A DNA stretch of 36,539 nt from Chloroflexota bacterium (GCA_016838895.1 JAEKNU010000043.1:1-36539); one strand, 5' to 3'. Numbered from the stretch's first letter, positions 25,170 to 34,954 are shown. Numbers and translations: made by a program. Notes: generated by a model from the sequence alone, not told the origin.

Positions 25170-26313
25170 ATGCAATACCGAAAATTTGGAAAACTGGATT
25201 GGCAGGTATCAGCCCTGGGATTTGGCGCGATGCGCTTGCCCACCATTGATGGCGTTAGCGGCAATATCGATCAGGAAAAAACAGCTGAAATGATCCATAC
25301 CGCCATTGAAGGCGGCGTAAATTATTTTGATACCGCCTATGTCTATCACGACCAGAAAAGTGAAGCGGCTTTGGGCAAAGCCTTGCAAAACGGTCTGCGC
25401 GATAAGGTGCGCATTGCCAGTAAATCAGCCATTTGGCTGCTGAACGATGGCGATGGATTTCAACGTATGCTGGATGAGCAATTGGAGCGCCTGCAAACAG
25501 ACCACATTGATTTCTACTTGCTGCATGCCCTGAGTCGAAATTCGTTCGAAAACAAAGTACAGAAACTGGATCTGATCAAGGAAAGTGAAAAGGCCATAGC
25601 TGATGGGCGAATTAAACACATCGGCTTTTCATTCCATGATAATCTGGACGTTTTCAAAGAGATCATCGATTTCTATGACAAATGGGATTTCTGCCAGATT
25701 CAATATAACTATATGGATACCGAATTCCAGGCTGGCAGAGAAGGTTTGAAATATGCTGCCGAAAAAGACATCGCTGCGCGGCGGCAAATTGGCCCAGGAT
25801 CTACCGGCTACACGCCCTATTTGGGAAGCCGCACCTGAGAAACGAACCCCGGCGGACTGGGCTTTCCAATGGTTGTGGGACCAACCGGAAGTTGCTGTTA
25901 CCCTCAGTGGTATGAGCACCCTGGAACAGGTGCAGCAGAATATTGAAGCCGCCGACAAAGCCAAAATCGGCCAATTGGGTGCCAGCGAATTGGGCATGTT
26001 TGAAAAAGCGAAAGAAGCCATTGAAGCCAAAAGCCCCATCCCTTGCACACGCTGCGAATACTGTATGCCTTGCCCCAATGGCGTGAATATTCCCCGCAAC
26101 TTGGATCTTTACAACGAAGTTGCCATGTATGAGGATATCAAGGGCAGCCGGTTTGTCTATAATAATTTTGTCGGTGAAACAGAACGTGCCGCCAACTGCA
26201 TTCAATGCGACGAGTGCCTGGAAAAATGTCCGCAAAACATTCAAATCAGCAGTTGGATGCCAGTCATCGAAGATGTGCTGGGTAAGAATCAGGACTTTGT
26301 TCCGTCGTTGTAA
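25170..26313 (+). pseudogene. Aldo/keto reductase with C-terminal ferredoxin domain, frameshifted
   Basis: The first frame (25170-25838) carries the AKR barrel start with D54, Y59, K85, H119 (FDTAYVYH, KSA, LLH). A second frame, entered near 25777, continues with RGGKLAQ, the LSGMSTLEQV cofactor end and two cysteine groups: CTRCEYCMPCP and CIQCDECLEKCP, ligands for [4Fe-4S] clusters. Family members normally run through the junction as one protein of about 380 residues with a VVVMEPLRGGK-type strand. Here the VVVMEP part is missing. The simplest explanation is a deletion of about 20 nt between two GCTG repeats, which also shifts the frame. The rest of both frames is well preserved, so the lesion is recent or a sequencing or assembly error. 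The ribosome binding site is GAAGGAG; the gene follows the cupin. Confidence 0.82.
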
Positions 26314-26320
26314 ATGATTA

Positions 26321-26353
26321 AATCCTCACAGGTTTCCAAAACCTGTGAGGATT
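26321..26353 (+). terminator. Perfect 15-bp hairpin behind the AKR-ferredoxin gene
   Basis: AATCCTCACAGGTTT pairs with AAACCTGTGAGGATT across a 3-nt CCA loop. No U-run follows, so it may be a Rho-independent-like end, an RNA-stabilising stem or another dispersed palindrome. Confidence 0.5.
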
Positions 26354-26362
26354 CATGTTAAA

Positions 26363-26507
26363 TGTAGGTCGGGTTGAAGCGGAAACTACCGCTGAAACCC
26401 GACATTTCCATGAACGGCGATGGCCTGACCTGATTGATGTCGTCGGGTTTCGGAGCAAGCATCGTTTTTATCAACAGTTTTTATATGCTCCTCAATACCG
26501 ACCTACA
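26363..26507. repeat. TIR-bounded 145-bp repeat, copy B (best preserved)
   Basis: Its perfect 10-bp termini are TGTAGGTCGG (26363-26372) and CCGACCTACA (26498-26507). Inside the left end is a cruciform-like stem GTCGGGTT/AACCCGAC around AGCGG/CCGCT. This is MITE-like in size and ends, with no transposase nearby and no clear target duplication. Confidence 0.78.
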
Positions 26508-26650
26508 CCTGAATTTGATTCCGGACAGGAAAAGTAAGCAGCATCGTAGGATGTGCTGGGGTAACCTGATCAATTTGAAAAACATGGATTCGCCAGCGCA
26601 TCAAAACCGCAAAAAATGCTGCGCTCCCTGTTAACTTCGAGCATTTTCAA

Positions 26651-26755
26651 TGTAGGTAGCGCTGAAGCGGAAACTATCGCTGATCCTGATAATTCCAGGA
26701 ACGGCGCTGATAAAAACAGTTTGACCTCGCCGGATTTCGGCGCATATTTCGTTTT
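26651..26755. repeat. TIR repeat, copy C (partial)
   Basis: It starts TGTAGGT and keeps GAAGCGGAAACTATCGCTGA (26664-26683), AATTCCAGGAACGGCG and a CCGGATTTCGGCGCA segment. The right-end CCGACCTACA is not found. The right boundary given is approximate. Confidence 0.6.
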
Positions 26756-26880
26756 TACCATTTACGAAAACATCCAATGGATTCATCCCCACAAATAATT
26801 TGACTTTTTACTCATATTTATATACTATCATTTGTAGCCCTCAGATTAACCTATTCATCAGGCGGATAAAGGATGATGAA

Positions 26881-27474
26881 ATGAAAAAATTATTGTTCGT
26901 TTGTCAGTTATTTCTTATCGCTTCCCTTGTGCTATCTGCCTGTTCGACAATAGGACAAGTCTTTAATCCGCCACCTAAAGTACCTCCCATCAGCGAAAAT
27001 GAGACCTGGAACGTGGAAGTGCTGAGCATTGAAACCTTCAACGAACCTATAGAATTTATTTGCAGCGATTGTGACCTGACATCCATTCATTCCAGGCTGA
27101 ACCTTCAGGATAAGAAAACGTATCTCAAACTATCAGTAAAAATTATTAATAAAAGCGGCATAACCCAAACCGCCCCCGATATCAATATCGGCATCTTGCT
27201 GAGCAGCAGTGTGTATGGCTGTGGTGGGCTGACTTTGGCCGGTGCGGATTATTGCCTGCCCTCCGGTATGATTCGTGATGGCAAGAATTATGTTAATTAC
27301 GGCATCAATACACCGGATTTCAAGAATACCCTGTTGTTCGAACCCAATCAACCGGATGGTGAAATTGTTGAGCTGATATTCATCGTCAAAGAAAATCCAA
27401 AGTATAAAGCCTTCTACTTTAATGACCTGCAACCGATTGATATAAAAAAGATCAAGGCAAAAGAAGTGAAATAA
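26881..27474 (+). CDS. Putative lipoprotein of unknown function
   Basis: 197 residues. The signal peptide ends in VLSAC (C21), giving a membrane-anchored exported protein. The mature part looks like a single beta-sandwich: alternating hydrophobic strands, a conserved-looking KTYLKLSVKIINKSG strand pair typical of DUF4352-like extracellular domains, and two possible disulfide pairs (CSDC, and C in YGCGG with YCLP). I do not recognise a family with certainty. ATG 26881 follows AAGGATGATGAA; an upstream in-frame ATG at 26800 would place a non-signal segment in front of the signal peptide and is rejected. It converges with the regulator gene at 27530. Confidence 0.7.
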   Translation: MKKLLFVCQLFLIASLVLSACSTIGQVFNPPPKVPPISENETWNVEVLSIETFNEPIEFICSDCDLTSIHSRLNLQDKKTYLKLSVKIINKSGITQTAPDINIGILLSSSVYGCGGLTLAGADYCLPSGMIRDGKNYVNYGINTPDFKNTLLFEPNQPDGEIVELIFIVKENPKYKAFYFNDLQPIDIKKIKAKEVK

Positions 27475-27529
27475 AATGTTTCACTCTCAACTCCGAGAAT
27501 TTCTTTTCACGAAAGAACGCCCTTCCCCA

Positions 27530-30500
27530 TCAGGAAAAGGGTTTCAATTCTCCCCGTTCAATCAATCCTGTTAACAAATCATCGTTCATTACCCCATCCC
27601 AGTGAACATCCATTTCAGCTAACCAGATGATGGCTTTTTCCTGTAATTCCTTCTCCGTTGCCGAATGAGAAACCCCTGCTAATAGATAGGATTTTGCTTT
27701 TTCTGTACTGCCACTCATCTGGTAAACTCTTGCCCAGTTAATAATTACCCGGCCAATACTGCTATATGCAATGCTATCAATGGATAGTTTCATTGCTTGG
27801 CTGAAATTATGTGTACTTTCCTCAAAATCATTCAAGGCACAATATGCCTCCCCCAAATTATTATGGCAAATGATGAGTGTCCAGGTATCATCTAATTTTT
27901 GCGCAATTTCCAGCGCCTCTTCAGAATATCTTATCGCTACATCGAATTGCCCCTGACTGGTGGCAAGTTCACCCAAATTGTTTATTGCATAAACGATCCC
28001 CACTGCATCACCAATTTCGCGCACAATATCCAGGCTGTTTTCGTAATACTGTTTGGCGGTTTCGAAATCTTGCTGCACCTGATAAATCGTACCCAGATTA
28101 TTCAATAATTTTGCCTGGCTATATCGATCCTCCAATAGCAAACTTATTTCCAATGATTCCTGGAATAAATGTGCAGCCTCATCATAAGTACCTTCATAAC
28201 ATAAATTATCCGCCATTAAATTCAGAATATAAATCAAATTGCGCTGATCCTTTGATTGCCGGCAATACTTTAATGCCTTTTTAAAATACTGCTGTGATTC
28301 CATGAAATCACCCAGGCATTTAATGATTAATCCAATCTGGGAATATGCCATGGTCAATCCCTGAATGTTTTTTTGTGCAGTGAAATGTTCTAAAACCAGA
28401 TCGGCATAATGTTGTGCTAAATCCAATTCATCATTTCTCAAATACGATCTAGAAAGTTGGTGCCTGCAATATGCCAGTTCTTCCAATGCATTTTCAGTGA
28501 TCAGAATTTCCTGGCTGCTTAGCAAACAATCCATCATCTTCTCATCATCATAAGCAGCATAATATAGTACCCCCGACCGCCAAAGCAGCATACCACAGAC
28601 AAGTTTGTCCTCAGTTGTCTTGGGCTTGCATAAGCGTTCAAGACCAAAACCAAACCATGAAACACCTTCCCGAATCATGCTCCGAATTGAGAAGTAATGA
28701 TAAAGGCTGTCCAGGCATATTTTCATCAGATGAGCATCTTTGTGTTCCACTATCCACTGCCATGCCAGGGTTATATTACCAAATTCTCTCTGGATGCGGT
28801 GTAAGGCTTCCATCTGATGTTCGTTTAACAAATCAGGCTGGCTTTTTGAAAGAAAACCGGCATAATAAATGGCATGTGCTTCCCTGATTTCCTCAGCATT
28901 GATACCTTCAAGCGTCTTTTTGCCTACAAACTGTCGGATCGCTTCATGGATTATATATCGTCCATTCTGATCCCGACGAAGCAATGATTTCGCAGCCAAA
29001 GCTGCCAGATATTCAGCATTGGCATTACTAATTTGTCGGGCAGCTTCAAATTCAAATCCATCGGAGAAAAAGGTCAATGCATACAACATTGTTTGTTGGC
29101 CGTCCGATAAAAGTTCCCATGATATTTCAAAGGCTGCATCCAAACTGCGGTGGCGCTGCTGGAAATTAACCATGCGGGTTGCCAATGCACTCAAATCATC
29201 CTCATACGCTTTCAGGATATGCTCCTGACCCTGCTCAAAAACAACAGCAGCGGCCAGCTCCACACCCAATGGCAGACCTTCCAACAAGCGGCAAATCCGC
29301 ACCATGCTGTGCATTGAATGTTCCGTGATTTTAAACAATGGCTGTTTCTGTGCAATCCGTTTTCCGAACAATTTCAATGAATCGAAATCTGAAAACTGTT
29401 CTACAGATATGTTCTCTTCCTTCGGGAAAGGTAATCCGGTCAAAGCATACACGTGTTCCTGGCTCAAATTCAAGATTTCTCTTGAAGTTGCCAATACTTT
29501 TACTTTGCGGGTAGCTCTGAGCAAACCATCAAGAAATTCAGTGATTGTGGATTTCCCCAAGAGGTGTTCAAAATTATCCAGAACCAATAAAAGTTCTTTA
29601 TCATGCATATGAATGAACAATTGACGCTGATTCCAAGACTGATCCGGAAATACCAACCCCATGGATTCGCCAATCAGTTGCACAATTTGTTCATCACTCT
29701 TTTCCGGTATCAGGGAAACAAAGAAAACACCATCCGGGAAGATGCCGATCATCTGTTTGGCAATTTCACTCGCCAGGCGTGTTTTGCCAATACCGCCAAG
29801 GCCCAACAGCGTGACCAAACGCATTTCCGGGGAAATCAGCATTTCCATCACCCGGTCCAGCTCATCCTGTCGGCCAATAAATGCAGTGTCATTTTGGGGA
29901 AGATGATAATGTGCTGATGCTATATCGGAGATAAGTTCAACTTTGCCTTCTGCAGCCAGGCAGATTTGATTGTATAGCTTTGTGGATTCCTGCGATGGTT
30001 CCACCAATAATTGTTCTTTCAGGTAACGCTGCATTGCAAGAAACTGGCTCTTTGCTGCCGTCCATTGCCGGTTGATACCTAATAAGCGCATGATCCGGTT
30101 GCGGACTGGTTCGTCCCAGGGGCATATTTCCACAATTCGTAATGCCTTCTCAATCGCCAGTTGATATTCTGTGCGCTTCTCATGATATTCACACAATATG
30201 TTCAATGCTCGAACCATTTGCAAATTCACTTCTTCGCGATACAGCATCACCCACTCTTCAAACATAAAACTCTTGTTTACGGAAAAATGGGATAAAAACT
30301 CTCCCTGAAATTGATCAATTGCATATTGTAAAAATCGCACATGAAATAATCCATTGCCAATCTGGCTCTGGTAATGGAAAAGACCTTTTTGCAAAAATTT
30401 TTTGAACGCCAGATAATCCACCTGAATATCAGCTTTCGGATTGATTTGTATGCTCTCTCGGTCTGACAAAATCAGATTTGCAGACTGGTTTGATTCACCC

Positions 30501-30733
30501 AAACCCTTACGAAGATACGAAAGCGTTTGACGTAAATTTTGCAGCGCCCGTTCTTCTTTTTCATCGGGCCATAAGAGCCCGGCCAGATGAGATCGTTTAA
30601 ATGAAAACCCTGACTCAACTACCAGGTAGATTAACAATGCCCTGGTCTTGTCGGTTTCAAAAGAGGTGATCTGCTGTCCATCAAGAATTGCTGTAAAATC
30701 CCCAAGACAGTTAATCTGAAGTCTTGTATTCAA
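27530..30733 (-). CDS. AfsR/SARP-type giant regulator: winged helix, BTAD, NB-ARC ATPase, TPR
   Basis: 1067 residues. An OmpR-type winged helix covers about 5-100 (LQINCLGDFTAILDGQQI, with WPDEKEERALQNLRQTLSYL), BTAD about 105-250, and an NB-ARC ATPase from about 285 with P-loop GLGGIGKTRL (311-320) and Walker B LLLVLDNFEHL. TPRs fill roughly 600-1050 (for example AKLLNNLGTIYQVQQDFETA). This is the AfsR/DnrI-like arrangement: BTAD senses or recruits polymerase, ATP binding gates activity and TPRs bind partners. The start is TTG with GAGG six bases upstream; no ATG is nearby at the domain start. It is divergent from the surface-protein operon at 31017, which is its most likely target. A TATAAT on the minus strand (30789-30784) may be its -10. 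Confidence 0.87.
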   Translation of the reverse strand: MNTRLQINCLGDFTAILDGQQITSFETDKTRALLIYLVVESGFSFKRSHLAGLLWPDEKEERALQNLRQTLSYLRKGLGESNQSANLILSDRESIQINPKADIQVDYLAFKKFLQKGLFHYQSQIGNGLFHVRFLQYAIDQFQGEFLSHFSVNKSFMFEEWVMLYREEVNLQMVRALNILCEYHEKRTEYQLAIEKALRIVEICPWDEPVRNRIMRLLGINRQWTAAKSQFLAMQRYLKEQLLVEPSQESTKLYNQICLAAEGKVELISDIASAHYHLPQNDTAFIGRQDELDRVMEMLISPEMRLVTLLGLGGIGKTRLASEIAKQMIGIFPDGVFFVSLIPEKSDEQIVQLIGESMGLVFPDQSWNQRQLFIHMHDKELLLVLDNFEHLLGKSTITEFLDGLLRATRKVKVLATSREILNLSQEHVYALTGLPFPKEENISVEQFSDFDSLKLFGKRIAQKQPLFKITEHSMHSMVRICRLLEGLPLGVELAAAVVFEQGQEHILKAYEDDLSALATRMVNFQQRHRSLDAAFEISWELLSDGQQTMLYALTFFSDGFEFEAARQISNANAEYLAALAAKSLLRRDQNGRYIIHEAIRQFVGKKTLEGINAEEIREAHAIYYAGFLSKSQPDLLNEHQMEALHRIQREFGNITLAWQWIVEHKDAHLMKICLDSLYHYFSIRSMIREGVSWFGFGLERLCKPKTTEDKLVCGMLLWRSGVLYYAAYDDEKMMDCLLSSQEILITENALEELAYCRHQLSRSYLRNDELDLAQHYADLVLEHFTAQKNIQGLTMAYSQIGLIIKCLGDFMESQQYFKKALKYCRQSKDQRNLIYILNLMADNLCYEGTYDEAAHLFQESLEISLLLEDRYSQAKLLNNLGTIYQVQQDFETAKQYYENSLDIVREIGDAVGIVYAINNLGELATSQGQFDVAIRYSEEALEIAQKLDDTWTLIICHNNLGEAYCALNDFEESTHNFSQAMKLSIDSIAYSSIGRVIINWARVYQMSGSTEKAKSYLLAGVSHSATEKELQEKAIIWLAEMDVHWDGVMNDDLLTGLIERGELKPFS

Positions 30734-30757
30734 AAAAACCTCAATAATTTCATCTAT

Positions 30758-30768
30758 TTGTCTGACGA
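30758..30768. promoter_or_regulatory. Shared 11-bp motif upstream of a BTAD regulator (copy 2)
   Basis: TTGTCTGACGA is the exact reverse complement of 20966-20976. It sits 25-35 bp before the TTG start at 30733, inside the divergent intergenic region. Confidence 0.4.
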
Positions 30769-31016
30769 TTTTATGACGCTAGGATTATATAATGAGCCAG
30801 AAGGTTATGCCTATTAATATATATTTTATCAAGCATTTGCCCAGGGAACAGGAAAATCAGAGCAGACAAATTCATTTCTACAAATAATTTCCGCTATATC
30901 AAGGAATAATCATTACTATCATATCGCATATTGATATAAACCGTCATTTTACCGGTATCAAATAAATTATAGAACCCTGATACATGGGGGTAAGCAGGTA
31001 TTTTGAGGAGGAATTA

Positions 31017-33188
31017 ATGATAAAAATTAAGGAATACAAAACCTGGCCGGTGATTCTGCTGGTTATCCTGGGTATATTTGCCCTGCTTGCGATTGGCCTG
31101 CTTGTTTATTGGTACTATACTCATCCCCCTCTTCCTACAGTAACCGTTTTGCAGCCGGATGATAGAACGATATTAACCTCCGGAGATGGATTGATGATCA
31201 TATCAGAAAGTCAATCCGATGCAGGTATACAAAGACTCGAGTTCTATGTGGATGACATTTATCAATCTCAACAGGAAAATCCAAAGACCTGGACAGAATC
31301 ATTTCAGGTTGCTTTCCCATGGTTTGCGAGCCAGGTGGGAGTTCATAAATTGTCCGTTGTTGCTTATGATGTACAAGGACGGGCTAGTTTACCAGATTCA
31401 ATCATTGTCGGCGTGAAATCTGTGTATTCTGCTCAGGTCATCCCTTCCACAGAGCAGGAAATCAATGGCGACAATCAGGGAGATGAGGAAGTTTATCAGC
31501 AAGGTGAGGGAGATACTGAAACACAGGCAGTTCAGGTGGCCTTTGCATCAGAATCAAATCAGGTAATAGGTGGAGGTGAGGTATTTCAGGCAGCGGATAT
31601 CCGCGTTGATCATGCCTCTGATGAACAAATACAGATTGCTGTGGATGACGCAAATATGGATGATAACTTCCCACAGGAAATTCCCGATAATCCTCAGGAT
31701 TTCGCACCAATACTGCGTGTGACAAGCACAACTGAACGTCAGGGGGCCGGGATTGTGGTTTCCCTACATGTCTTTGCAGAAGATGATTTTGGATTAGATT
31801 CACTACAAATGATTTACAAAATTCCTGGAGAAGATTGGGGTGATGACTCTTTTGCGCTAGGTGGTAATTTATTCTATGAAACTAGTGACCATCTTTTTTT
31901 TGAAAGTGGCGAACTTTCTTTCTTTTTCCAGGTATTTGATACGTCCGGACAAGCCTCACAACCTGTCTCCCTGTCATTTCAGGTAATTCCCGGTGAAGGT
32001 GATGATGCCCCGGCCATTGTAATGGATGATGAATTTAATCCAGATGATATTGAAGTATTCGATGGCGGTGGTGAACAAGATGAACCACAAGAGCAAGTTT
32101 TTCAGGATGATTTTGGAACACCGATCATCTCCGATTACCCCTGTTTTGGGCTGGGCGTTGAACTGGAAGTGCCCTACAAATATGTAACGAATCATGGGGC
32201 GCAAGTATATGCAGCGGCTTTTGCTGTAAAGGATGGTGAATTGCTGGCTGCAGGAAATGCACCTGTAGAATTATCCAGTGACGGCATTGTTCGTTTTACA
32301 ATGCAAAAGCGTGAGGATATTGAATCAGTGAATACCAGCGATTCTCTCTATTTAGAACTACGAACCCCCGATCCCAATCACCCAAATAATGCCTACTACG
32401 GCGAGAGATTTTATCGAGAAACGGTTGATTTCCCCATCAATTGGGTTCGTTCCCTTCCCGAGCTTGTAATCACTCGAGTGACTCGAAGCACCAGTGGACG
32501 GGATTTGGAAATCGATGTACAGAATCAGGGCTGTGCTCCAGTGGATGGATTCAGCCTGCAAACCCACACAAATACGGGAGAGATTGATTGGAGCGGCCGC
32601 TTTGTGGACTCCGTCCCGGCAGGGGAAACGACAACTATCACTATCCGGGACCTCGATCCCAATTTATATTCATGGGCATTTGATGTGGAAATTGACCCCG
32701 AAAATGTTATACAGGAAATCGATGAACAGAATAATGTGTATCAAAAATTGCCCATCCGCGTGAAATACGTCCATATCTATCAAATTGATATCCACGATAC
32801 CAGCGATGGCGAATGGCATCAGGATTCTGATAAAGGAGAATTTCGAATTAAATTGGGTGTCAATGACGTTCATACCGTCAGACCCGTTGGTACGGTTGGC
32901 TCAACATGGAATCTATCCAGAGGTTCACATAGTTTTGATACCTCACAGGGAGGTCCTGTTTATCTCTATCCACAGGTGAATCCAAACATTGCATTGGCAA
33001 TATTTGTGGAGGTAACCGAAATGGACGACATTGGCAGCGATGATCAACAATATTTCGTATTCGTCCATCCATCTAGTTTCAATGAACCGCAAAATTGGAA
33101 ATTGGGCCAGGAGCGCAGCTATTCGGTCACCAGCGAAAACGGAAAATACACACTGCACTGGTATATTGTTCTGGAAGAAGATAGATAG
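31017..33188 (+). CDS. Membrane-anchored multi-domain surface protein (Ig-like, CARDB-like)
   Basis: 723 residues. One N-terminal transmembrane anchor (about 10-33, no lipobox) is followed by an Ig-like domain (about 40-135) and an acidic low-complexity linker rich in D, E and Q (about 140-235). A second beta-sandwich (about 235-335), a further acidic linker (about 338-372), a beta-rich domain (375-475), a CARDB-like domain (about 480-585; ELVITRVTRS and VENVIQEIDEQNN-like ending) and a C-terminal beta domain come next. No enzyme motif is seen; adhesion, ligand binding or a structural cell-envelope role is inferred. GAGGAGG before ATG 31017 outweighs an earlier in-frame ATG at 30984. The SH3b lipoprotein follows after 15 bases. 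It is divergent from the AfsR-like regulator. Confidence 0.75.
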   Translation: MIKIKEYKTWPVILLVILGIFALLAIGLLVYWYYTHPPLPTVTVLQPDDRTILTSGDGLMIISESQSDAGIQRLEFYVDDIYQSQQENPKTWTESFQVAFPWFASQVGVHKLSVVAYDVQGRASLPDSIIVGVKSVYSAQVIPSTEQEINGDNQGDEEVYQQGEGDTETQAVQVAFASESNQVIGGGEVFQAADIRVDHASDEQIQIAVDDANMDDNFPQEIPDNPQDFAPILRVTSTTERQGAGIVVSLHVFAEDDFGLDSLQMIYKIPGEDWGDDSFALGGNLFYETSDHLFFESGELSFFFQVFDTSGQASQPVSLSFQVIPGEGDDAPAIVMDDEFNPDDIEVFDGGGEQDEPQEQVFQDDFGTPIISDYPCFGLGVELEVPYKYVTNHGAQVYAAAFAVKDGELLAAGNAPVELSSDGIVRFTMQKREDIESVNTSDSLYLELRTPDPNHPNNAYYGERFYRETVDFPINWVRSLPELVITRVTRSTSGRDLEIDVQNQGCAPVDGFSLQTHTNTGEIDWSGRFVDSVPAGETTTITIRDLDPNLYSWAFDVEIDPENVIQEIDEQNNVYQKLPIRVKYVHIYQIDIHDTSDGEWHQDSDKGEFRIKLGVNDVHTVRPVGTVGSTWNLSRGSHSFDTSQGGPVYLYPQVNPNIALAIFVEVTEMDDIGSDDQQYFVFVHPSSFNEPQNWKLGQERSYSVTSENGKYTLHWYIVLEEDR

Positions 33189-33203
33189 AGAAGGAAGGCA
33201 AAA

Positions 33204-34163
33204 ATGGCAAACAGATATCATTTTCAAACCCTTAAATCAATTATAAAAGTATTGCTGCCTGCCATCCTGGTCATGGCAACAGTACTGGCATGCAATATGC
33301 CAATGGAACAACAAAGCGCATCAGCAAATGTGGGACTGGTAGGCGGCGGTTTTAGTAACGGAGTAACCATTCTCTACCCCGCAGATGGTGCTCAACTTTC
33401 CGTGGGCGACTTTGTGGATATCCATTCCCAAATTGGTGACCCTTCAGGAATCAGTAAGGCGGTACTAACCATTAATACCCAAATCGAACGACAGGATCAA
33501 TTGCTCACCATCGTCCAATCCGGTGACCTGTACCAACCCTGGCAGCCTGCACAACCTGGTACATATATCCTGTCTGTTGTATTGGAGACCTTGGGCGGAG
33601 ATCAAATTTTTTCCAATAAAGTGACAGTATATGTTGGAGAGCTCCCTCCTGATAAAACCATTGAAACCCCAACAGATATGGTCCCCTCCGTTACCCCAAC
33701 ACAAACCAGTACACCCACGGTAATAACCCCGACCCTCACCCCCACAGCGGAAAATGCGATGGCCAGCAGCGATCAAACTGTCAATTGTCGCAGTGGTCCG
33801 GGCATCGTTTACGGCATCAGGGGTGCCATGCATGAGGGGGAAACAGCGCCAATTGTCGGGCAAAATAACGCCCGAACCTGGTGGCTGGTTGATCTGGCAA
33901 GTTTTGGAACAAATTGTTGGGTATCCGGTACACTGGTCAATGTTAGCGGGAATATCGGCAACATTGGACTCGTCTCCGATCCACCTACACCGACATTTAC
34001 GATTACCCCATCCAATACTCCCAAGCCCCCCCCGGAAACATCAGGCAAAGAAAGTGCATTCAGTGCCTGTCATGATTACCCTGATCAAGCCGTTTGCTTC
34101 AGCGACCCAGAAGGATTTGGTGTCTGTTCCTGGGATACAGGTACAAATAAGTGTCAACCTTGA
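33204..34163 (+). CDS. Lipoprotein with Ig-like and SH3b domains
   Basis: 319 residues. A signal peptide of about 29 residues ends in VLAC (C30). An Ig-like domain (about 50-145) is followed by a Thr/Pro linker with repeated TPT units (about 150-183), an SH3b domain (about 188-250; VNCRSGPGIVYGI, WWLVD, CWVSG) that often binds cell-wall peptides, a second TPT/PP linker and a C-terminal four-cysteine knot-like tail (C at CHDYPDQAVC, GVCSW, NKC). The tail is not a family I recognise. AAGGAAGG precedes the ATG. It is co-transcribed with the 31017 surface protein and ends at the bidirectional terminator at 34172. Envelope association is likely. Confidence 0.8.
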   Translation: MANRYHFQTLKSIIKVLLPAILVMATVLACNMPMEQQSASANVGLVGGGFSNGVTILYPADGAQLSVGDFVDIHSQIGDPSGISKAVLTINTQIERQDQLLTIVQSGDLYQPWQPAQPGTYILSVVLETLGGDQIFSNKVTVYVGELPPDKTIETPTDMVPSVTPTQTSTPTVITPTLTPTAENAMASSDQTVNCRSGPGIVYGIRGAMHEGETAPIVGQNNARTWWLVDLASFGTNCWVSGTLVNVSGNIGNIGLVSDPPTPTFTITPSNTPKPPPETSGKESAFSACHDYPDQAVCFSDPEGFGVCSWDTGTNKCQP

Positions 34164-34171
34164 AATGAAAT

Positions 34172-34199
34172 AAAACCACACTTTCGGGTGTGGTTTTTT
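34172..34199. terminator. Bidirectional terminator between convergent genes
   Basis: AAAACCACAC (34172-34181) pairs with GTGTGGTTTT (34188-34197) around TTTCGG. A-runs and T-runs on both sides serve the lipoprotein gene on the + strand and the DeoR gene on the minus strand. Confidence 0.85.
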
Positions 34200-34201
34200 G
34201 A

Positions 34202-34954
34202 TCATTTAATAATCTCAATTTCCAGATCACGATAAGGCTGTAAAACTTCATTCGGCGCACTCGCCTCGGTGACAATGGTGTTTACTTCTTCAATATCGGC
34301 TACATGAAAATGCGATGCCGTATTCAGCTTGGATTGTGAAACCAGCGCAACCACCTCGGCGGCATTGGCGATCATGGCTTGCTGTACCGCCACTTCTTCC
34401 TGATCCGGGATGCTTAACCCCACTTCCGCATGCACACTGCACACCCCCAGCATACACATATCCGCGCGCATCGTACGCAGCATGTCCACGGTTTCGACAC
34501 CCACACTGACCATGGTACGCTTCAACACTCGTCCTCCGACAAGTATGAGATCAATTTGAGTATGATCCGTGAGGGCAACTGCCACAGCCGGATTGTTGGT
34601 GATGATGGTTGCCATAAAATTTTTAGGCAAAAGAGAAGCCAGTTGGGCGTTGGTGGTGCCTCCACTGAGGAATACAACCATAGCTGGTTCAATTAACTGG
34701 GCTGCTTTTTGGGCGATCTCCAGTTTCTCGGCACTGACCATGCGCTGGCGATCACTGAATCGCGCCTCCGCAGGAGAGCGCATTAACGCCCCACCGTGAA
34801 CACGCTGCAAGCTCCCTTCGGCATCCAATGCCCGTAGATCCCGACGGATGGTGTCCTCACAAGTGCCCAGGCGCACACTTAAGTCAGCGGCTTGCACACG
34901 GCCTTCTTCATTTAATAACTGTAGTATGATATTCCTACGTTCAGCGGCTAACAT
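34202..34954 (-). CDS. DeoR-family transcriptional repressor
   Basis: 250 residues. A DeoR winged helix is at about 1-57 (RRNIILQLLNEEGRVQAADL, CEDTIRRDLRALDAEGSL, VHGGAL). It is followed by the sugar-phosphate-isomerase-like DeoRC sensor domain (LSGGTTNAQLASLL, ITNNPAVAVAL, LVGGRVL, and the SKLN end motif). Repressors of this type respond to phosphorylated sugars or similar metabolites. AAAGGA precedes the ATG and overlaps the first unit of the decamer array at 34965. The gene is divergent from an MFS transporter, so control of uptake or efflux of its own effector, with autoregulation, is inferred. Confidence 0.88.
   Translation of the reverse strand: MLAAERRNIILQLLNEEGRVQAADLSVRLGTCEDTIRRDLRALDAEGSLQRVHGGALMRSPAEARFSDRQRMVSAEKLEIAQKAAQLIEPAMVVFLSGGTTNAQLASLLPKNFMATIITNNPAVAVALTDHTQIDLILVGGRVLKRTMVSVGVETVDMLRTMRADMCMLGVCSVHAEVGLSIPDQEEVAVQQAMIANAAEVVALVSQSKLNTASHFHVADIEEVNTIVTEASAPNEVLQPYRDLEIEIIK

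Larger units (their letters stand above)
26314..26880. other. Gene-free stretch with hairpin and two TIR-repeat copies
   Basis: It holds a 15-bp hairpin (26321-26353), a complete TIR element (26363-26507) and a partial one (26651-26755). Short frames at 26355 and 26616 are readings of the repeat and are not considered genes. Confidence 0.75.

Noticed and set aside
25753..26313. Second half of the AKR-ferredoxin gene as an independent ferredoxin-like gene
   Set aside because: It has no start signal and continues the AKR barrel in the middle of a domain; one broken gene is the simpler reading.
26355..26798. Two 60-residue frames with similar starts (NVGxxEAET)
   Set aside because: They are translations of the TIR repeat copies; copy A has a stop at the same place and sequence conservation follows the hairpin, not the reading frame.
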